A DNA stretch of 64,000 bases from an uncultured Litoreibacter sp. (GTDB taxonomy: Bacteria; Pseudomonadota; Alphaproteobacteria; Rhodobacterales; Rhodobacteraceae): NCBI GenBank assembly GCA_947494435.1, contig CANLUY010000001.1, positions 248,001 through 312,000 on the forward strand. Direction: 5' to 3'. The position numbers and the translations under genes were made by a program. The notes beneath the pieces were generated by a model that saw only the letters and a list, made by a program, of their open reading frames with translations, did no database searches and was not told where the DNA came from. Shown piece after piece: positions 1 through 9,009 of the stretch (positions are counted from its first letter, which is position 1; each line of letters begins with the position of its first letter).

Positions 1-1
1 T

Positions 2-478
2 GACACGACCGTTATTGCAAACATGACAGGCACAACACCTGCGGCTTGGAATGATCCGGTTAAGGGCGGCGAGCTGACAAAAGCGCAGATCAGCCAAGGC
101 GCTGATGTGGTTTACGCAGCGGCTGGCGGAACTGGCGTTGGCGTTCTGCAAGCGGCGGCTGACGCGGGTGCGTTGTCCATCGGTGTCGACAGCAACCAAA
201 ACGGCATGCACCCGGGTAAAGTCCTGACATCCATGCTGAAACGCGTTGATGTTGCAGTGTATGACGCATTCTCACGCGGCACAGAACAGCCAGGTGGTTT
301 CTCTGTCCTCAACCTCGCGTCGAATGGCGTGGGTTATGCGATGGATGAGAACAACGCAGAGCTCGTTTCCGCCGAGATGCAGGCGACTGTGGATGCGATT
401 GCGGACAAAATCATCGCAGGTGACATCACTGTGCACGACTACATGTCCGACGAAAGCTGCCCTGCGCTGAGCTTCTAA
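2..478 (+). CDS. BMP family ABC transporter substrate-binding protein (5' truncated)
   Basis: Only the C-terminal 158 residues lie in the window, because the reading frame is open at the left edge. The visible part (DVVYAAAGGTGVGVLQAA, then SIGVDSNQNGMHPGKVLTSMLKRVDVAVYDAF) is typical of the basic membrane protein/PnrA-like family of periplasmic binding proteins, which bind nucleosides or related purine compounds. It is followed on the same strand by a double ATPase and two permeases, so it is the binding component of a complete importer. The exact ligand cannot be read from the sequence; nucleoside is an inference from the family. A hairpin terminator follows the stop codon. Confidence 0.9.
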   Translation, partial: DTTVIANMTGTTPAAWNDPVKGGELTKAQISQGADVVYAAAGGTGVGVLQAAADAGALSIGVDSNQNGMHPGKVLTSMLKRVDVAVYDAFSRGTEQPGGFSVLNLASNGVGYAMDENNAELVSAEMQATVDAIADKIIAGDITVHDYMSDESCPALSF

Positions 479-499
479 GACTTGCACTGACCAATGACT

Positions 500-530
500 G
501 GGCCGTTCCTTTTTGAGGGACGGCCCTTTT
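500..530 (+). terminator. Intrinsic terminator/attenuator between binding protein and ABC ATPase genes
   Basis: GGGCCGT at 500-506 pairs with ACGGCCC at 520-526, with further G-C pairing inside, and TTTT follows directly. It lies 21 bp after the binding-protein stop and 22 bp before the ATPase start, within a co-directional transporter operon. It probably acts as a partial terminator, giving more binding protein than membrane components. Confidence 0.75.
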
Positions 531-552
531 CGACATTGCCGGGGGGCCATTC

Positions 553-2094
553 ATGTCACAAGCGCCAGCGATTGAGCTGAAGGGGATTTCCAAAGCCTTT
601 GGGCCTGTGCAGGCCAATAAGGACATCTCCATCCGCGTGATGCCCGGTACGATCCACGGGATCATCGGAGAGAACGGCGCGGGCAAATCGACACTGATGT
701 CGATCCTTTATGGATTTTACAAAGCCGATGCCGGAGAGATTTTCATCTCTGGACAGAAGACGGCGATCCCGGACAGCCAAGCTGCCATCGCAGCGGGCAT
801 CGGGATGGTGTTCCAGCACTTCAAACTGGTTGAGAATTTTACAGTGCTTGAGAATGTCATTCTCGGCGCTGAGGACGGTGCGCGGCTGGGGCCGTCGCTG
901 TCAAAGGCCCGCAAAGAGCTGACGCAGCTGGCGGCAGATTATGAGCTGAATGTCGATCCGGATGCGCGGATCGAGAATATCGGCGTCGGTATGCAGCAAC
1001 GGGTCGAGATTCTGAAAGCGCTCTACCGGCAAGCGGATATCCTGATTTTGGACGAGCCGACGGGCGTGTTGACCCCGGCCGAGGCGGACCACCTTTTCCG
1101 CATCCTTGAAGGGCTGAAGGCGCAGGGCAAGACTATCATTCTGATCACCCACAAGCTGCGCGAGATCATGGACGTGACGGACACGGTATCGGTGATGCGG
1201 CGCGGCGAAATGACCGCGACGGTGAAGACCTCGGACACCTCTCCGGCGGAATTGGCAGAGCTGATGGTCGGCCGCAAAGTGTTGCTGCGGGTGGACAAAG
1301 TGCCTGCGACGCCGAAGGACATGGTGCTGGAGGTCGATAACCTTGAGGTTATTGATGAGAAGGGCGTTAAGCGGCTGAAAGGTATTTCGCTGAACGTGCG
1401 CGCCGGAGAGATTTTGGGCATTGCGGGTGTGGCTGGAAACGGCCAATCTGAATTGCTGGAAGTGCTTGGCGGCATTCAGACGGGGACCGGGTCCGTAAAG
1501 GTGAACGGACAGCCACTTGATCTGACAGGGAAATTGTCAGACGGGCGGTCGCGCCGTGAGCGCGGGATTGCGCATGTGCCGGAAGATCGCCAGCGCGAAG
1601 GGCTGATCATGGATTTTGCCGCGTGGGAGAACGTGGCTTTTGGCTACCACCATGAGGACGAGTACAACGCGGGCCTTCTGATGGATCAGGCTGCGATCAA
1701 GGAAGATGCGGCGGGCAAGTTCAAGCGCTTCGATGTGCGACCCGACAATCCGATGTTGGAGGCGAAGAATTTCTCAGGCGGGAACCAACAGAAGATCGTT
1801 TTGGCCCGAGAGATTGAGCGCAATCCAGACTTGCTGCTGATCGGCCAGCCAACGCGCGGTGTTGATATTGGCGCGATTGAATTTATTCACCAACGGATTG
1901 TGGAGCTGCGCGATGCGGGCAAAGCGATTTTGCTGGTCTCCGTCGAGTTGGAGGAAATCCTGTCACTGTCGGATCGCATCGCGGTGATCTTTGACGGTCA
2001 GATGATGGGTGAGCGGTTGCCAAATGAGACCGACGAGAAAGAGCTTGGGCTGATGATGGCCGGGATGACCGGGCAAGAACGAGAGGCGTCCTGA
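553..2094 (+). CDS. Nucleoside-type ABC transporter ATP-binding protein (two NBDs)
   Basis: This 513-residue protein carries two nucleotide-binding domains in one chain, the layout used by BMP-linked nucleoside importers and CUT2 sugar importers. The first domain has a Walker A GENGAGKS (about 39-46), a signature-like GVGMQQRVEIL and Walker B ILILDEPTG. The second has a degenerate Walker A (GVAGNGQSE, no lysine), a good FSGGNQQKIVLARE signature and LLLIGQPTRGVD. A degenerate second site is normal for this family. The ATG at 553 follows a G-rich stretch. Its stop is one base before the first permease start, so the genes are co-translated. It energises import by the two following permeases. Confidence 0.92.
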   Translation: MSQAPAIELKGISKAFGPVQANKDISIRVMPGTIHGIIGENGAGKSTLMSILYGFYKADAGEIFISGQKTAIPDSQAAIAAGIGMVFQHFKLVENFTVLENVILGAEDGARLGPSLSKARKELTQLAADYELNVDPDARIENIGVGMQQRVEILKALYRQADILILDEPTGVLTPAEADHLFRILEGLKAQGKTIILITHKLREIMDVTDTVSVMRRGEMTATVKTSDTSPAELAELMVGRKVLLRVDKVPATPKDMVLEVDNLEVIDEKGVKRLKGISLNVRAGEILGIAGVAGNGQSELLEVLGGIQTGTGSVKVNGQPLDLTGKLSDGRSRRERGIAHVPEDRQREGLIMDFAAWENVAFGYHHEDEYNAGLLMDQAAIKEDAAGKFKRFDVRPDNPMLEAKNFSGGNQQKIVLAREIERNPDLLLIGQPTRGVDIGAIEFIHQRIVELRDAGKAILLVSVELEEILSLSDRIAVIFDGQMMGERLPNETDEKELGLMMAGMTGQEREAS

Positions 2095-2095
2095 C

Positions 2096-3187
2096 ATGCA
2101 AACTATGCCAAAATGGGCCGATATTGTTCTGATCCCTCTGATCAACCTGTTCCTCGCGTTCTTCATCTCGGGCCTTGTGATCCTTGCGATCGGCGAGGAT
2201 CCGGTGGCGGCGGTGAAACTGATGGTCGAAGGGGCCGTTGGGTCGACATATGGATGGGGGTTCACGCTGTATTATGCGACGAACTTCATCTTTACAGGGC
2301 TGGCTGTCGCCGTCGCATTTCATGCCGCGTTGTTCAACATTGGCGGCGAAGGTCAGGCCGCTTTGGGCGGGTTGGGCGTAGCGCTGGTTTGTCTGATGAT
2401 CCCGTGGCCGCATTGGACGGTCGCTTTGGTTGCAGCCTCGGTTGGTGCGGCGGCATTTGGGGCTTTGTGGGCCACGATCCCTGCCTATTTGCAAGCCAAG
2501 CGGGGCAGCCATATCGTGATCACGACGATCATGTTCAACTTCATTGCTGCGGCTTTGTTGAATTACGTGCTGGTCAATCTGTTGCGGCCCGCAGGCACGA
2601 TGGATCCGGCCTCAGCCAAATTTCCTGAGGCCACGCATTTGCCGACCTTGAGCGATATTTTGAATTCTGTGGGCATTCCGTTTGCGGCACGGACACCTGC
2701 CAATGTGACGCTGATCATCGCTTTGATCGCCTGTGTTGCAGTGTATTATCTGATCTGGCGGACGAAGCTGGGTTATCAAATTCGTGCTTTCGGCAAGTCC
2801 GAACCAGCGGCGCGTTATGCTGGCATCAGCTCCGTCAAGATCATCATGATCACGATGGCCCTGTCCGGCGGGTTGGCTGGCATGATGGCGATTAACAACG
2901 TCATGGGAGAGGCGGAACGGCTGATCCTAAACTCCGTGGAGGGTGCGGGGTTCATCGGGATTGCCGTGGCATTGATGGGACGCTCGCACCCGTTTGGCGT
3001 GCTTTTGGCCTCCATCCTGTTCGGGTTCCTTTATCAGGGCGGTGCGGAGCTTGCGCTTTGGACGTCGATCCCGCGTGACTTGGTGGTGGTGATCCAAGCG
3101 CTGGTGATACTGTTCACGGGCGCGCTGGACGGCATGGTCCGGGCGCCGGTTGAGAAGATGTTCCTGATGATGCGGAAGGGAGCGTAG
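2096..3187 (+). CDS. ABC transporter permease, nucleoside type (subunit 1)
   Basis: A 363-residue polytopic membrane protein with about ten hydrophobic segments. It contains the branched-chain/BMP permease signature region FNIGGEGQAALGG (about 80-92) and SGGLAGMMAINNVMGE, as in YufP/NupB-like permeases. It starts one base after the ATPase stop and ends two bases before the second permease, so the four genes form one operon. It forms the heterodimeric channel with the next protein. The substrate is likely a purine nucleoside or base by family, which is inference. Confidence 0.92.
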   Translation: MQTMPKWADIVLIPLINLFLAFFISGLVILAIGEDPVAAVKLMVEGAVGSTYGWGFTLYYATNFIFTGLAVAVAFHAALFNIGGEGQAALGGLGVALVCLMIPWPHWTVALVAASVGAAAFGALWATIPAYLQAKRGSHIVITTIMFNFIAAALLNYVLVNLLRPAGTMDPASAKFPEATHLPTLSDILNSVGIPFAARTPANVTLIIALIACVAVYYLIWRTKLGYQIRAFGKSEPAARYAGISSVKIIMITMALSGGLAGMMAINNVMGEAERLILNSVEGAGFIGIAVALMGRSHPFGVLLASILFGFLYQGGAELALWTSIPRDLVVVIQALVILFTGALDGMVRAPVEKMFLMMRKGA

Positions 3188-3189
3188 AC

Positions 3190-4158
3190 ATGGATTATCT
3201 GACGCTTCTGCAAATTCTGGACTCGACGCTGCGCCTTGCAACGCCGCTTTTGTTGGCGTGTCTGGCCGGGCTCTTTTCGGAACGTGGTGGGATTTTCGAC
3301 ATTGGTCTGGAGGGCAAGATGCTGGCGGCGGCCTTCTTCGCGGCTGCAACAGCGGCGGTGACGGGCTCTGTTTGGCTTGGGCTGCTTGCGGGTATCGCGG
3401 CCTCCATGGTTTTGTCTGGTCTGCATGGGCTGGCCTCGATCACATTCCGTGGCAACCAACTGATTTCCGGCGTGGCGATCAACTTTCTTGCCGCTGGGAT
3501 CACGGTGCTGGTGGGCCAGAGTTGGTTCAAGCTGGGCGGGCGCACGCCGCCTTTGATCGGTGGAGGGCGCTTTCCTGAGATAACCCTGCCCTTTGCCGAG
3601 GCCTTGCGCGATGTCCCCGTGATCGGACCTTTTTATGCGGAGGTGATCTCCGGCCACACCATTCTGGTCTATGTCGCGCTGCTCTGTGTGCCGTTGAGTT
3701 GGTACATTCTGTTCCGCACCCGCTTCGGATTGCGCCTGCGCGCGGTCGGTGAAAACCCGGCAGCCGTGGATACGGCGGGTGTCTCTGTCATTGGGTTGCG
3801 GTTTGCCGCTGTTGCGATCTGTGGCCTGCTCTGCGGCATCGCTGGCGCGTATCTGGCGACAGGGCTTGGCGCGGGGTTCGTCAAAGACATGAGTGCGGGA
3901 CGCGGGTTCATCGCGCTTGCCGCGTTGATCTTTGCGAAGTGGAGACCGTGGTACGCGCTTTATGCGACGCTACTGTTCGGGTTCCTGCAGGCGATTGCGT
4001 TGCGGCCCGACGTCTTGGAATCACTATTGCACTTCAAGATCCAAGTCCAGCTTTTGGATGCGCTGCCCTATATCCTGACTGTGGTTATCCTCGCGGGCTT
4101 CGTCGGGAAGGCCGTTCCACCCCGCGCAGGCGGCGAGCCATACGTGAAGGAACGTTAA
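3190..4158 (+). CDS. ABC transporter permease, nucleoside type (subunit 2)
   Basis: A 322-residue permease with repeated hydrophobic segments and the motifs ERGGIFDIGLEGKMLAAAF near the N terminus and CGLLCGIAGAYLATGLGAGF in the second half, matching the YufQ/NupC-type partner permease of BMP importers. It begins two bases after the stop of the preceding permease. It is the last gene of the transporter operon; about 105 bp separate it from the unrelated TauE/SafE gene. Confidence 0.92.
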   Translation: MDYLTLLQILDSTLRLATPLLLACLAGLFSERGGIFDIGLEGKMLAAAFFAAATAAVTGSVWLGLLAGIAASMVLSGLHGLASITFRGNQLISGVAINFLAAGITVLVGQSWFKLGGRTPPLIGGGRFPEITLPFAEALRDVPVIGPFYAEVISGHTILVYVALLCVPLSWYILFRTRFGLRLRAVGENPAAVDTAGVSVIGLRFAAVAICGLLCGIAGAYLATGLGAGFVKDMSAGRGFIALAALIFAKWRPWYALYATLLFGFLQAIALRPDVLESLLHFKIQVQLLDALPYILTVVILAGFVGKAVPPRAGGEPYVKER

Positions 4159-4263
4159 CTTTCGGTCTCAATTTAGCGACCTTGCTGCATCGCAGCAAGA
4201 ATTGATGAACTGGACTTATGAATTGGCATTGCTCTCCCCATCTGGACGGGTCTAAGGGGGGCT

Positions 4264-5181
4264 ATGCAAATTTATCTCCCCATAGCCGAGGTCTCGGTGA
4301 ACGCATTCCTGTTGCTGGGGCTCGGCGGTATCGTCGGGATCCTGTCAGGTATGTTTGGTGTGGGCGGCGGTTTCTTAATGACGCCGCTTTTGTTCTTTAT
4401 AGGCATCCCACCTGCGGTCGCGGTCGCGACTGAGGCAAACCAGATTGTTGCCTCCTCTTTCTCAGGTGTTCTGGCGCATCTCAGACGTAAATCGGTGGAT
4501 CTGCGAATGGGAACGGTCCTGCTGATTGGAGGATTGGTTGGCGCCGCTGTCGGTGTTCAACTGTTTGCAGCACTGCGCGAGATGGGTCAGGTCGATCTGC
4601 TTGTGAAGCTTTGCTACGTTCTGTTTTTGGGCGTCATCGGCGGGTTGATGTTCTTTGAAAGCCTCAAGGCGATCCGGCGCTCCAAAGGGGACTACACGGT
4701 TCCGCAGCGCAAGAAACACGGGCTTGTCCATGCCCTGCCCTTCAAAATGAAATTCCGGACCTCGGGTCTCTATATCTCTGTGATCCCGCCCATTTTGGTC
4801 GGTCTTTTTGTGGGCATTCTGGCGGCAATCATGGGGGTCGGCGGCGGCTTCATCATGGTGCCCGCGATGATTTATCTTCTGGGCATGCCCACGAAGGTCG
4901 TGGTCGGGACGTCGCTGTTCCAGATCATCTTTGTCACCGGGTTTACGACCCTGATGCATGCGACCACCAACTATACGGTCGATATGGCGCTAGCGGTCTT
5001 GCTGATCGTGGGGGGTGTTGTTGGCGCGCAGATCGGCACGCGGATCGGGGCGCGTTTGCAAGCAGAACAGCTTCGGATTTTGCTGTCGATTATGGTATTG
5101 GCAGTTTGCTTCAAACTGGCGCTTGATCTGTTGATCATGCCGTCGGAGTTGTATTCCATCGGTGAAAAGGGAGGCCATTGA
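4264..5181 (+). CDS. TauE/SafE (TSUP) family sulfite/anion exporter
   Basis: A 305-residue inner-membrane protein with the duplicated TSUP signature: GGIVGILSGMFGVGGGFLMTPLL in the first half (about 20-42) and VGILAAIMGVGGGFIMVPAM in the second. The family exports sulfite, sulfoacetate or other small anions; the substrate here is not determined. ATG 4264 is preceded by GGGGGGCT. The stop overlaps the start of the next gene by one base (TGATG), so it is translationally coupled to a TIGR02186 protein. That pairing recurs in alphaproteobacteria and suggests a joint transport function. Confidence 0.88.
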   Translation: MQIYLPIAEVSVNAFLLLGLGGIVGILSGMFGVGGGFLMTPLLFFIGIPPAVAVATEANQIVASSFSGVLAHLRRKSVDLRMGTVLLIGGLVGAAVGVQLFAALREMGQVDLLVKLCYVLFLGVIGGLMFFESLKAIRRSKGDYTVPQRKKHGLVHALPFKMKFRTSGLYISVIPPILVGLFVGILAAIMGVGGGFIMVPAMIYLLGMPTKVVVGTSLFQIIFVTGFTTLMHATTNYTVDMALAVLLIVGGVVGAQIGTRIGARLQAEQLRILLSIMVLAVCFKLALDLLIMPSELYSIGEKGGH

Positions 5182-5942
5182 TGCGTCCCTTTTTGATTGC
5201 GGTCATGGTCTTGCTGTGCAGCTTTAGCGCTCGCGCCGAAGAAGTTGTGGCGGACATGTCGTCCCGCACCGTTGAGATTACGGCAAATTTCGACGGATCG
5301 GATATTCTGATTTACGGCGCGATCAAAGGCGCAAAAGAAGACGCCGGATTGGCGCCGCTGGATGTTGTTATCGCAATTTCCGGACCGGCGGGGCCCGTCA
5401 CCGTGCGTAAGAAAGAGAAACGCTTGGGGATTTGGGTCAATAGGGAATCCGTCAAAGTGAACCGAGCACCCAGTTTTTACGCGGTGGCCTCCACCGGGAA
5501 ACTTGAAGAGACGCTTTCGCATATCGAAGATGTACGCTTCCAGGTATCACTGGAACGGGCGATTTATTCTGTCGGAGCGCCGGAAGAGATCGAGCACCCT
5601 GAAGATTTCACCGAAGCCCTGATCCGTATACAGAAGAAAAAGAACCTGTATCAGCAGCTCGATAATTCCGTGTCCCTGCTTGATCAGTCGTTGTTTTCCA
5701 CGACGATTGATTTGCCTGCAAATCTCGTTGAAGGGGCGTATGTCACGCGCATTTATCTGACCCGTGAAGGGGAAGTCGTTTCAAAACTGGCGACGTTTAT
5801 TGATGTACGCAAGGTCGGATTGGAGCGGTGGATTTTCGATCTGGCGCATGACCAGCCACTGATCTACGGCATCCTGTCCCTTGTGATCGCGATCAGCGCG
5901 GGCTGGTTGGCCTCTGCCTTCTTCCGCTACTTGCGGTTCTAG
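5181..5942 (+). CDS. TIGR02186 family membrane-anchored periplasmic protein
   Basis: About 253 residues: an N-terminal signal peptide (FLIAVMVLLCSFSARAEE), a periplasmic beta-rich region and one C-terminal transmembrane helix (LIYGILSLVIAISAGWLASAFF). It matches the conserved alphaproteobacterial family TIGR02186, of unknown function. The start is ATG 5181, overlapping the exporter stop by one base; a TTG at 5178 is also in frame. The tight coupling points to an accessory role for the TSUP transporter. Its 3' end overlaps the convergent helicase gene by four bases. Confidence 0.82.
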   Translation: MRPFLIAVMVLLCSFSARAEEVVADMSSRTVEITANFDGSDILIYGAIKGAKEDAGLAPLDVVIAISGPAGPVTVRKKEKRLGIWVNRESVKVNRAPSFYAVASTGKLEETLSHIEDVRFQVSLERAIYSVGAPEEIEHPEDFTEALIRIQKKKNLYQQLDNSVSLLDQSLFSTTIDLPANLVEGAYVTRIYLTREGEVVSKLATFIDVRKVGLERWIFDLAHDQPLIYGILSLVIAISAGWLASAFFRYLRF

Positions 5943-7477
5943 GGCTGCGGCTCTTCCGCTTCGAGCGCGAGAGGGGCGGGTGCCACGGAACTCAAGTCAC
6001 TGGTATCAAGCGACGTCGTTGGGCGCGCCAAACGGTTGCGGGTGATCCAGAGCAACCTGTTTTCCGCGCGCGTGATGGCGACATAGGCCAATCGTTTCCA
6101 GACAGGTTGTCCCGCCTCTGAACGGCCAGATCTGGCAGCAGCGTAGAGGTCAGGGGCGAAGACTTGAACGGTGTCCCATTGCGACCCTTGCGCTTTGTGG
6201 ATTGTCACGGCCGCCCCATGCAGAAACGCGGCTCCCATGCGGGCGGCGAAGGGAATGAATGGCTCTTCCTCATCCGGTGCTTCGATTTTGATGATGGACG
6301 CGGCGGAGACCTGCGGGTCTTCCGCGCCGATTACATGGAGGCGCGAAAACCCCGGCTTCTTGCCCGGTCCCATATAGACGACCTGTGCCCCCTTTACGAG
6401 GCCGCGCGCCTCTAGGTCGATGCGTTTCTTGCGGTGTTTGACGGGCAGTTCGATCCCGTCGCAGATCAATGGCTCCCCCGGTAAAAGCGTATCAACCGTG
6501 GCGCCAAATGCGGAGCGCCACGCCTGAATGAGCCGAATGCGTGTCGCGTTGCGCCAGACCAAAACCGGCGAGCGCGCCATAAGGTCCGCCTCCACCCGTT
6601 CCGCGAAAACGACGCGGGTGTCTTTTGCGGCAGCTTCGCGGACAAGGTTTTCAAATTTGTAGAAATCCACGCTCGGGTCGGCCAAGGCGTGAGCCAGATC
6701 AAGGATCGGGTTGTCATCCGCTTGGCGGTGCACGCGGCTGAGTTCGAGCCTGCGTCCGTCTTTCAACGTATCGAACACCATGTCGCCACTGGAGCCGACA
6801 GGAGCAAGCTGCGCAGGGTCGCCGAACAAGACAAGCGTGGGAAAAATCTCACGCAGGTCCTCGAATTGCTTTTCATCCAGCATCGAGCTTTCGTCGACGA
6901 ACCCGATATCCAGCGGGTCTTCGCGACGTTTCCAGCCTTGAATAAAATCGGAGCCTCGCAATCCCGCCGCTGCGAGCGCGCCGGGGATTGATTTATGCGC
7001 GTCGTAGAATGCTTTGGCGCGCTCAAGCGCAATGTCAGCGAGACCTTCAATCTCTGGCCGGTCACCCTGCCCTGCGAGCCAGTCCGCGATCAGTTCATAA
7101 TCAGGGTCATATAGCGGCGTGTAGAGGATGCGGTGAATGGTAGTGGCGGGCACGCCCCGGTTGCGCAGGACGGAGGCGGCTTTGTTGGTGGGCGCAAGGA
7201 CGGCCAAGGTTCGGCGGTCCTTGCGGGCTTTGCCCTCGTAATCGCCTGAGACCAAATCCGCGCCTGCTTCCGTCACGGCCTTCACCAATTCGGACAGCAA
7301 AAGGGTTTTGCCAGATCCGGCTTTGCCCACAATGGCCATCACCTGCTCGCGGCTTTCCTGCAGCGGGGTCAGCGTGTTTTGGGTGATGTCTATTCCAGCG
7401 CGTGCGAGCAGTTCTGTCACAGCATCATAGGCTTCGGCCTGATCTTCGGAATAGGTGATTTGGGTGGGTGCGGACAT
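5939..7477 (-). CDS. RecD-like ATP-dependent DNA helicase
   Basis: A 512-residue superfamily 1 helicase. Visible motifs are Walker A GKAGSGKT (about 51-58), LAPTNKAA (Ia), VDESSM (Walker B/II), LFGDPAQLAPVG (III), VHRQADDNPI (IV) and a C-terminal UvrD/RecD module with TIHKAQGSQWD (V) and YVAITRAENRLLW (VI). It resembles the stand-alone RecD2/AAA_30 helicases common in Rhodobacterales, which probably act in DNA repair or recombination. It lacks the long N-terminal domain of true RecD2. It lies 58 bp downstream of luxI on the same strand, so read-through from the quorum-sensing genes is possible. Confidence 0.87.
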   Translation of the reverse strand: MSAPTQITYSEDQAEAYDAVTELLARAGIDITQNTLTPLQESREQVMAIVGKAGSGKTLLLSELVKAVTEAGADLVSGDYEGKARKDRRTLAVLAPTNKAASVLRNRGVPATTIHRILYTPLYDPDYELIADWLAGQGDRPEIEGLADIALERAKAFYDAHKSIPGALAAAGLRGSDFIQGWKRREDPLDIGFVDESSMLDEKQFEDLREIFPTLVLFGDPAQLAPVGSSGDMVFDTLKDGRRLELSRVHRQADDNPILDLAHALADPSVDFYKFENLVREAAAKDTRVVFAERVEADLMARSPVLVWRNATRIRLIQAWRSAFGATVDTLLPGEPLICDGIELPVKHRKKRIDLEARGLVKGAQVVYMGPGKKPGFSRLHVIGAEDPQVSAASIIKIEAPDEEEPFIPFAARMGAAFLHGAAVTIHKAQGSQWDTVQVFAPDLYAAARSGRSEAGQPVWKRLAYVAITRAENRLLWITRNRLARPTTSLDTSDLSSVAPAPLALEAEEPQP

Positions 7478-7535
7478 GCCGCGACCCTACCCTTGGTGCC
7501 ATGGCTTCGCCAGCGGCTTTTGCTTGCCACCAGCC

Positions 7536-8189
7536 CTAAGCTGACAAGCTCATGGTCTTTTCTTCTACCGCTGAAATCAGGGGGAGATTGAACGACTGGC
7601 GGAACCAAGTGTTGGCTTCTTCTTCGCTCAACTTTGCGCGGGACTGTACCTTTGGCCGCGCTGTTTCGTCAAAGCCCCAGAGGCCCACACCGATTTCGTC
7701 ATCGCCCTCGCCGACGCGCCCGATCACTTCGGGACAGACGCCTAGAAGGCTGTAGATCCGTTCCATGCGTGGGTCGAAAACACCTACGAATTGCATGATT
7801 TCGAAGTGTTTCATCAGTTCCGCCGCCCCAAGGACCAGCCCTGCGGTGACGCGACGGTCCGCATCCGGTGCGAGACAGAAGCGGGTGCATTCCCAGATCA
7901 GCGGGCTCCGAATATCAGTGCCTTCGATGACATGCGCAAAATGGTCATTGATCATCGTATCGCCGGTTGTCGGCAGAAACCGCATGGAACCGCCATGCGT
8001 GCCATCCGCGTTCTCCCAGATGACATAGAGCGGGTTTATGTCGTCATATTCGTCACGCTCATGGCCATTATCATCAACGCTCACATCCCACCCGAGGCGG
8101 TCACGGAACTGGATAGCACGATGTTTGAACATCGTGTCGGCGAGGATTGGAAATTGATCGAGATCGTTTGCGTAGAGAAAACGTAGCAT
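7536..8189 (-). CDS. luxI: Acyl-homoserine-lactone synthase (LuxI family)
   Basis: A 217-residue autoinducer synthase joining S-adenosylmethionine and acyl-ACP to give an N-acyl-homoserine lactone. The invariant LuxI residues are all present at canonical positions: R24, F28, W34, acidic residues in DEYDD (46-50), R70 in GGSMRFLPT, E100 and R103 in WECTRF. The acyl chain cannot be read from the sequence. It lies 103 bp downstream of a co-directional luxR gene. A 5-bp inverted repeat overlaps its ribosome binding site (8199-8214). Confidence 0.94.
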   Translation of the reverse strand: MLRFLYANDLDQFPILADTMFKHRAIQFRDRLGWDVSVDDNGHERDEYDDINPLYVIWENADGTHGGSMRFLPTTGDTMINDHFAHVIEGTDIRSPLIWECTRFCLAPDADRRVTAGLVLGAAELMKHFEIMQFVGVFDPRMERIYSLLGVCPEVIGRVGEGDDEIGVGLWGFDETARPKVQSRAKLSEEEANTWFRQSFNLPLISAVEEKTMSLSA

Positions 8190-8198
8190 GAATAAAGC

Positions 8199-8214
8199 CC
8201 CTGTCTGTGCAGGG
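8199..8214 (-). promoter_or_regulatory. Inverted repeat over the luxI ribosome-binding region
   Basis: CCCTG-N6-CAGGG is a perfect 5-bp inverted repeat ending 10 bp upstream of the luxI ATG (minus strand). The AGGGG Shine-Dalgarno sequence lies in its start-proximal arm. It could be a lux-box-like operator or an RNA hairpin hiding the ribosome binding site. It is short, so chance is not excluded. Confidence 0.35.
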
Positions 8215-8292
8215 ACAAAATTCCGCCATACCGGTAAGCAAATGCTGAAGGGGCGTAACGCTGTGGTTACACCTCGTTAACACTCGAATCGA

Positions 8293-9009
8293 CTAGACGA
8301 CAATTTGACCCGCGGCTAAGGCGCGGGCGACGGCGTGAGTGGTGTTCAATGCCCCAAGTTTATGGCGGGCGGATTCTACGTAAACACGCAGAGTATTTTC
8401 GGAAATTTCAAGTTCTTGTGCGGCCTGAGCGCGGTTCTTGCCTTTGGCCAATAATGTAAGCGTGCTGCGCTCCCTTTTGGACAATTGCGCGGCTTCGAGT
8501 TGAAAGACCCGCTCCTCAAGCTCCAACGCTTTTTGGTTGAAGGTGTGAGAGACAAGGATCATGTCCTTTTTCTTTTCCTCAATGAATGTCTCCCATTCAT
8601 CATCGCTTCGACTATCGGCGAGGGTAAAAAGAGCGTACTGCCCTTTTGGTCCCCGAACCGGAATTGTGAACCCTTGCGGCCCAACTCCGTAGTCACATGC
8701 GTCGCGCAACATCTCGCGTGCGCCCTTGCTGCTCCAATCTAGCTGCTTCCAATTGACGGGATCAAATCGGTGAAAACATCCCAATATAACGGGGTCTATG
8801 TAGAGGTAGTCTTTCTCCAGATAGCGGTCGACCCATTCAGAGGTATAGGTGCCGCATCCAAAGCGTTCGCCTACGCTGTTTACCCAATGATAGACGACAT
8901 GGTCGACGTTGTAGTCATCGCGGATGGTTTCCGCGGCGCGTTGCAGTTCTTCAAGCGTTGTCGCATGCGACAGACTCTCCTGCATGTTGACGAGCTTGTT
9001 CAAACTCAC
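8293..9009 (-). CDS. luxR: LuxR family autoinducer-binding transcriptional regulator
   Basis: A 238-residue LuxR protein. An N-terminal autoinducer-binding domain (about 20-165) has YHWVNSVGERFGCGTY, the YL-YIDP motif and an ACDYGVGPQGFTIPVRG loop. A C-terminal GerE-type helix-turn-helix follows (LSKRERSTLTLLAKGKNRAQAAQELEISENTLRVYV, about 175-210). The start is GTG 9009, with GAGGGTAA directly in front; ATG 8985 is possible but has a poorer site. The 5' end overlaps the small upstream gene by 59 bp. With luxI downstream it forms a standard quorum-sensing module. Confidence 0.92.
   Translation of the reverse strand: MSLNKLVNMQESLSHATTLEELQRAAETIRDDYNVDHVVYHWVNSVGERFGCGTYTSEWVDRYLEKDYLYIDPVILGCFHRFDPVNWKQLDWSSKGAREMLRDACDYGVGPQGFTIPVRGPKGQYALFTLADSRSDDEWETFIEEKKKDMILVSHTFNQKALELEERVFQLEAAQLSKRERSTLTLLAKGKNRAQAAQELEISENTLRVYVESARHKLGALNTTHAVARALAAGQIVV

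Noticed and set aside
901-1446. 181-codon minus-strand frame opposite the ABC ATPase
   Set aside because: Shadow of a well-conserved ATPase; Arg/His-rich composition typical of antisense frames.
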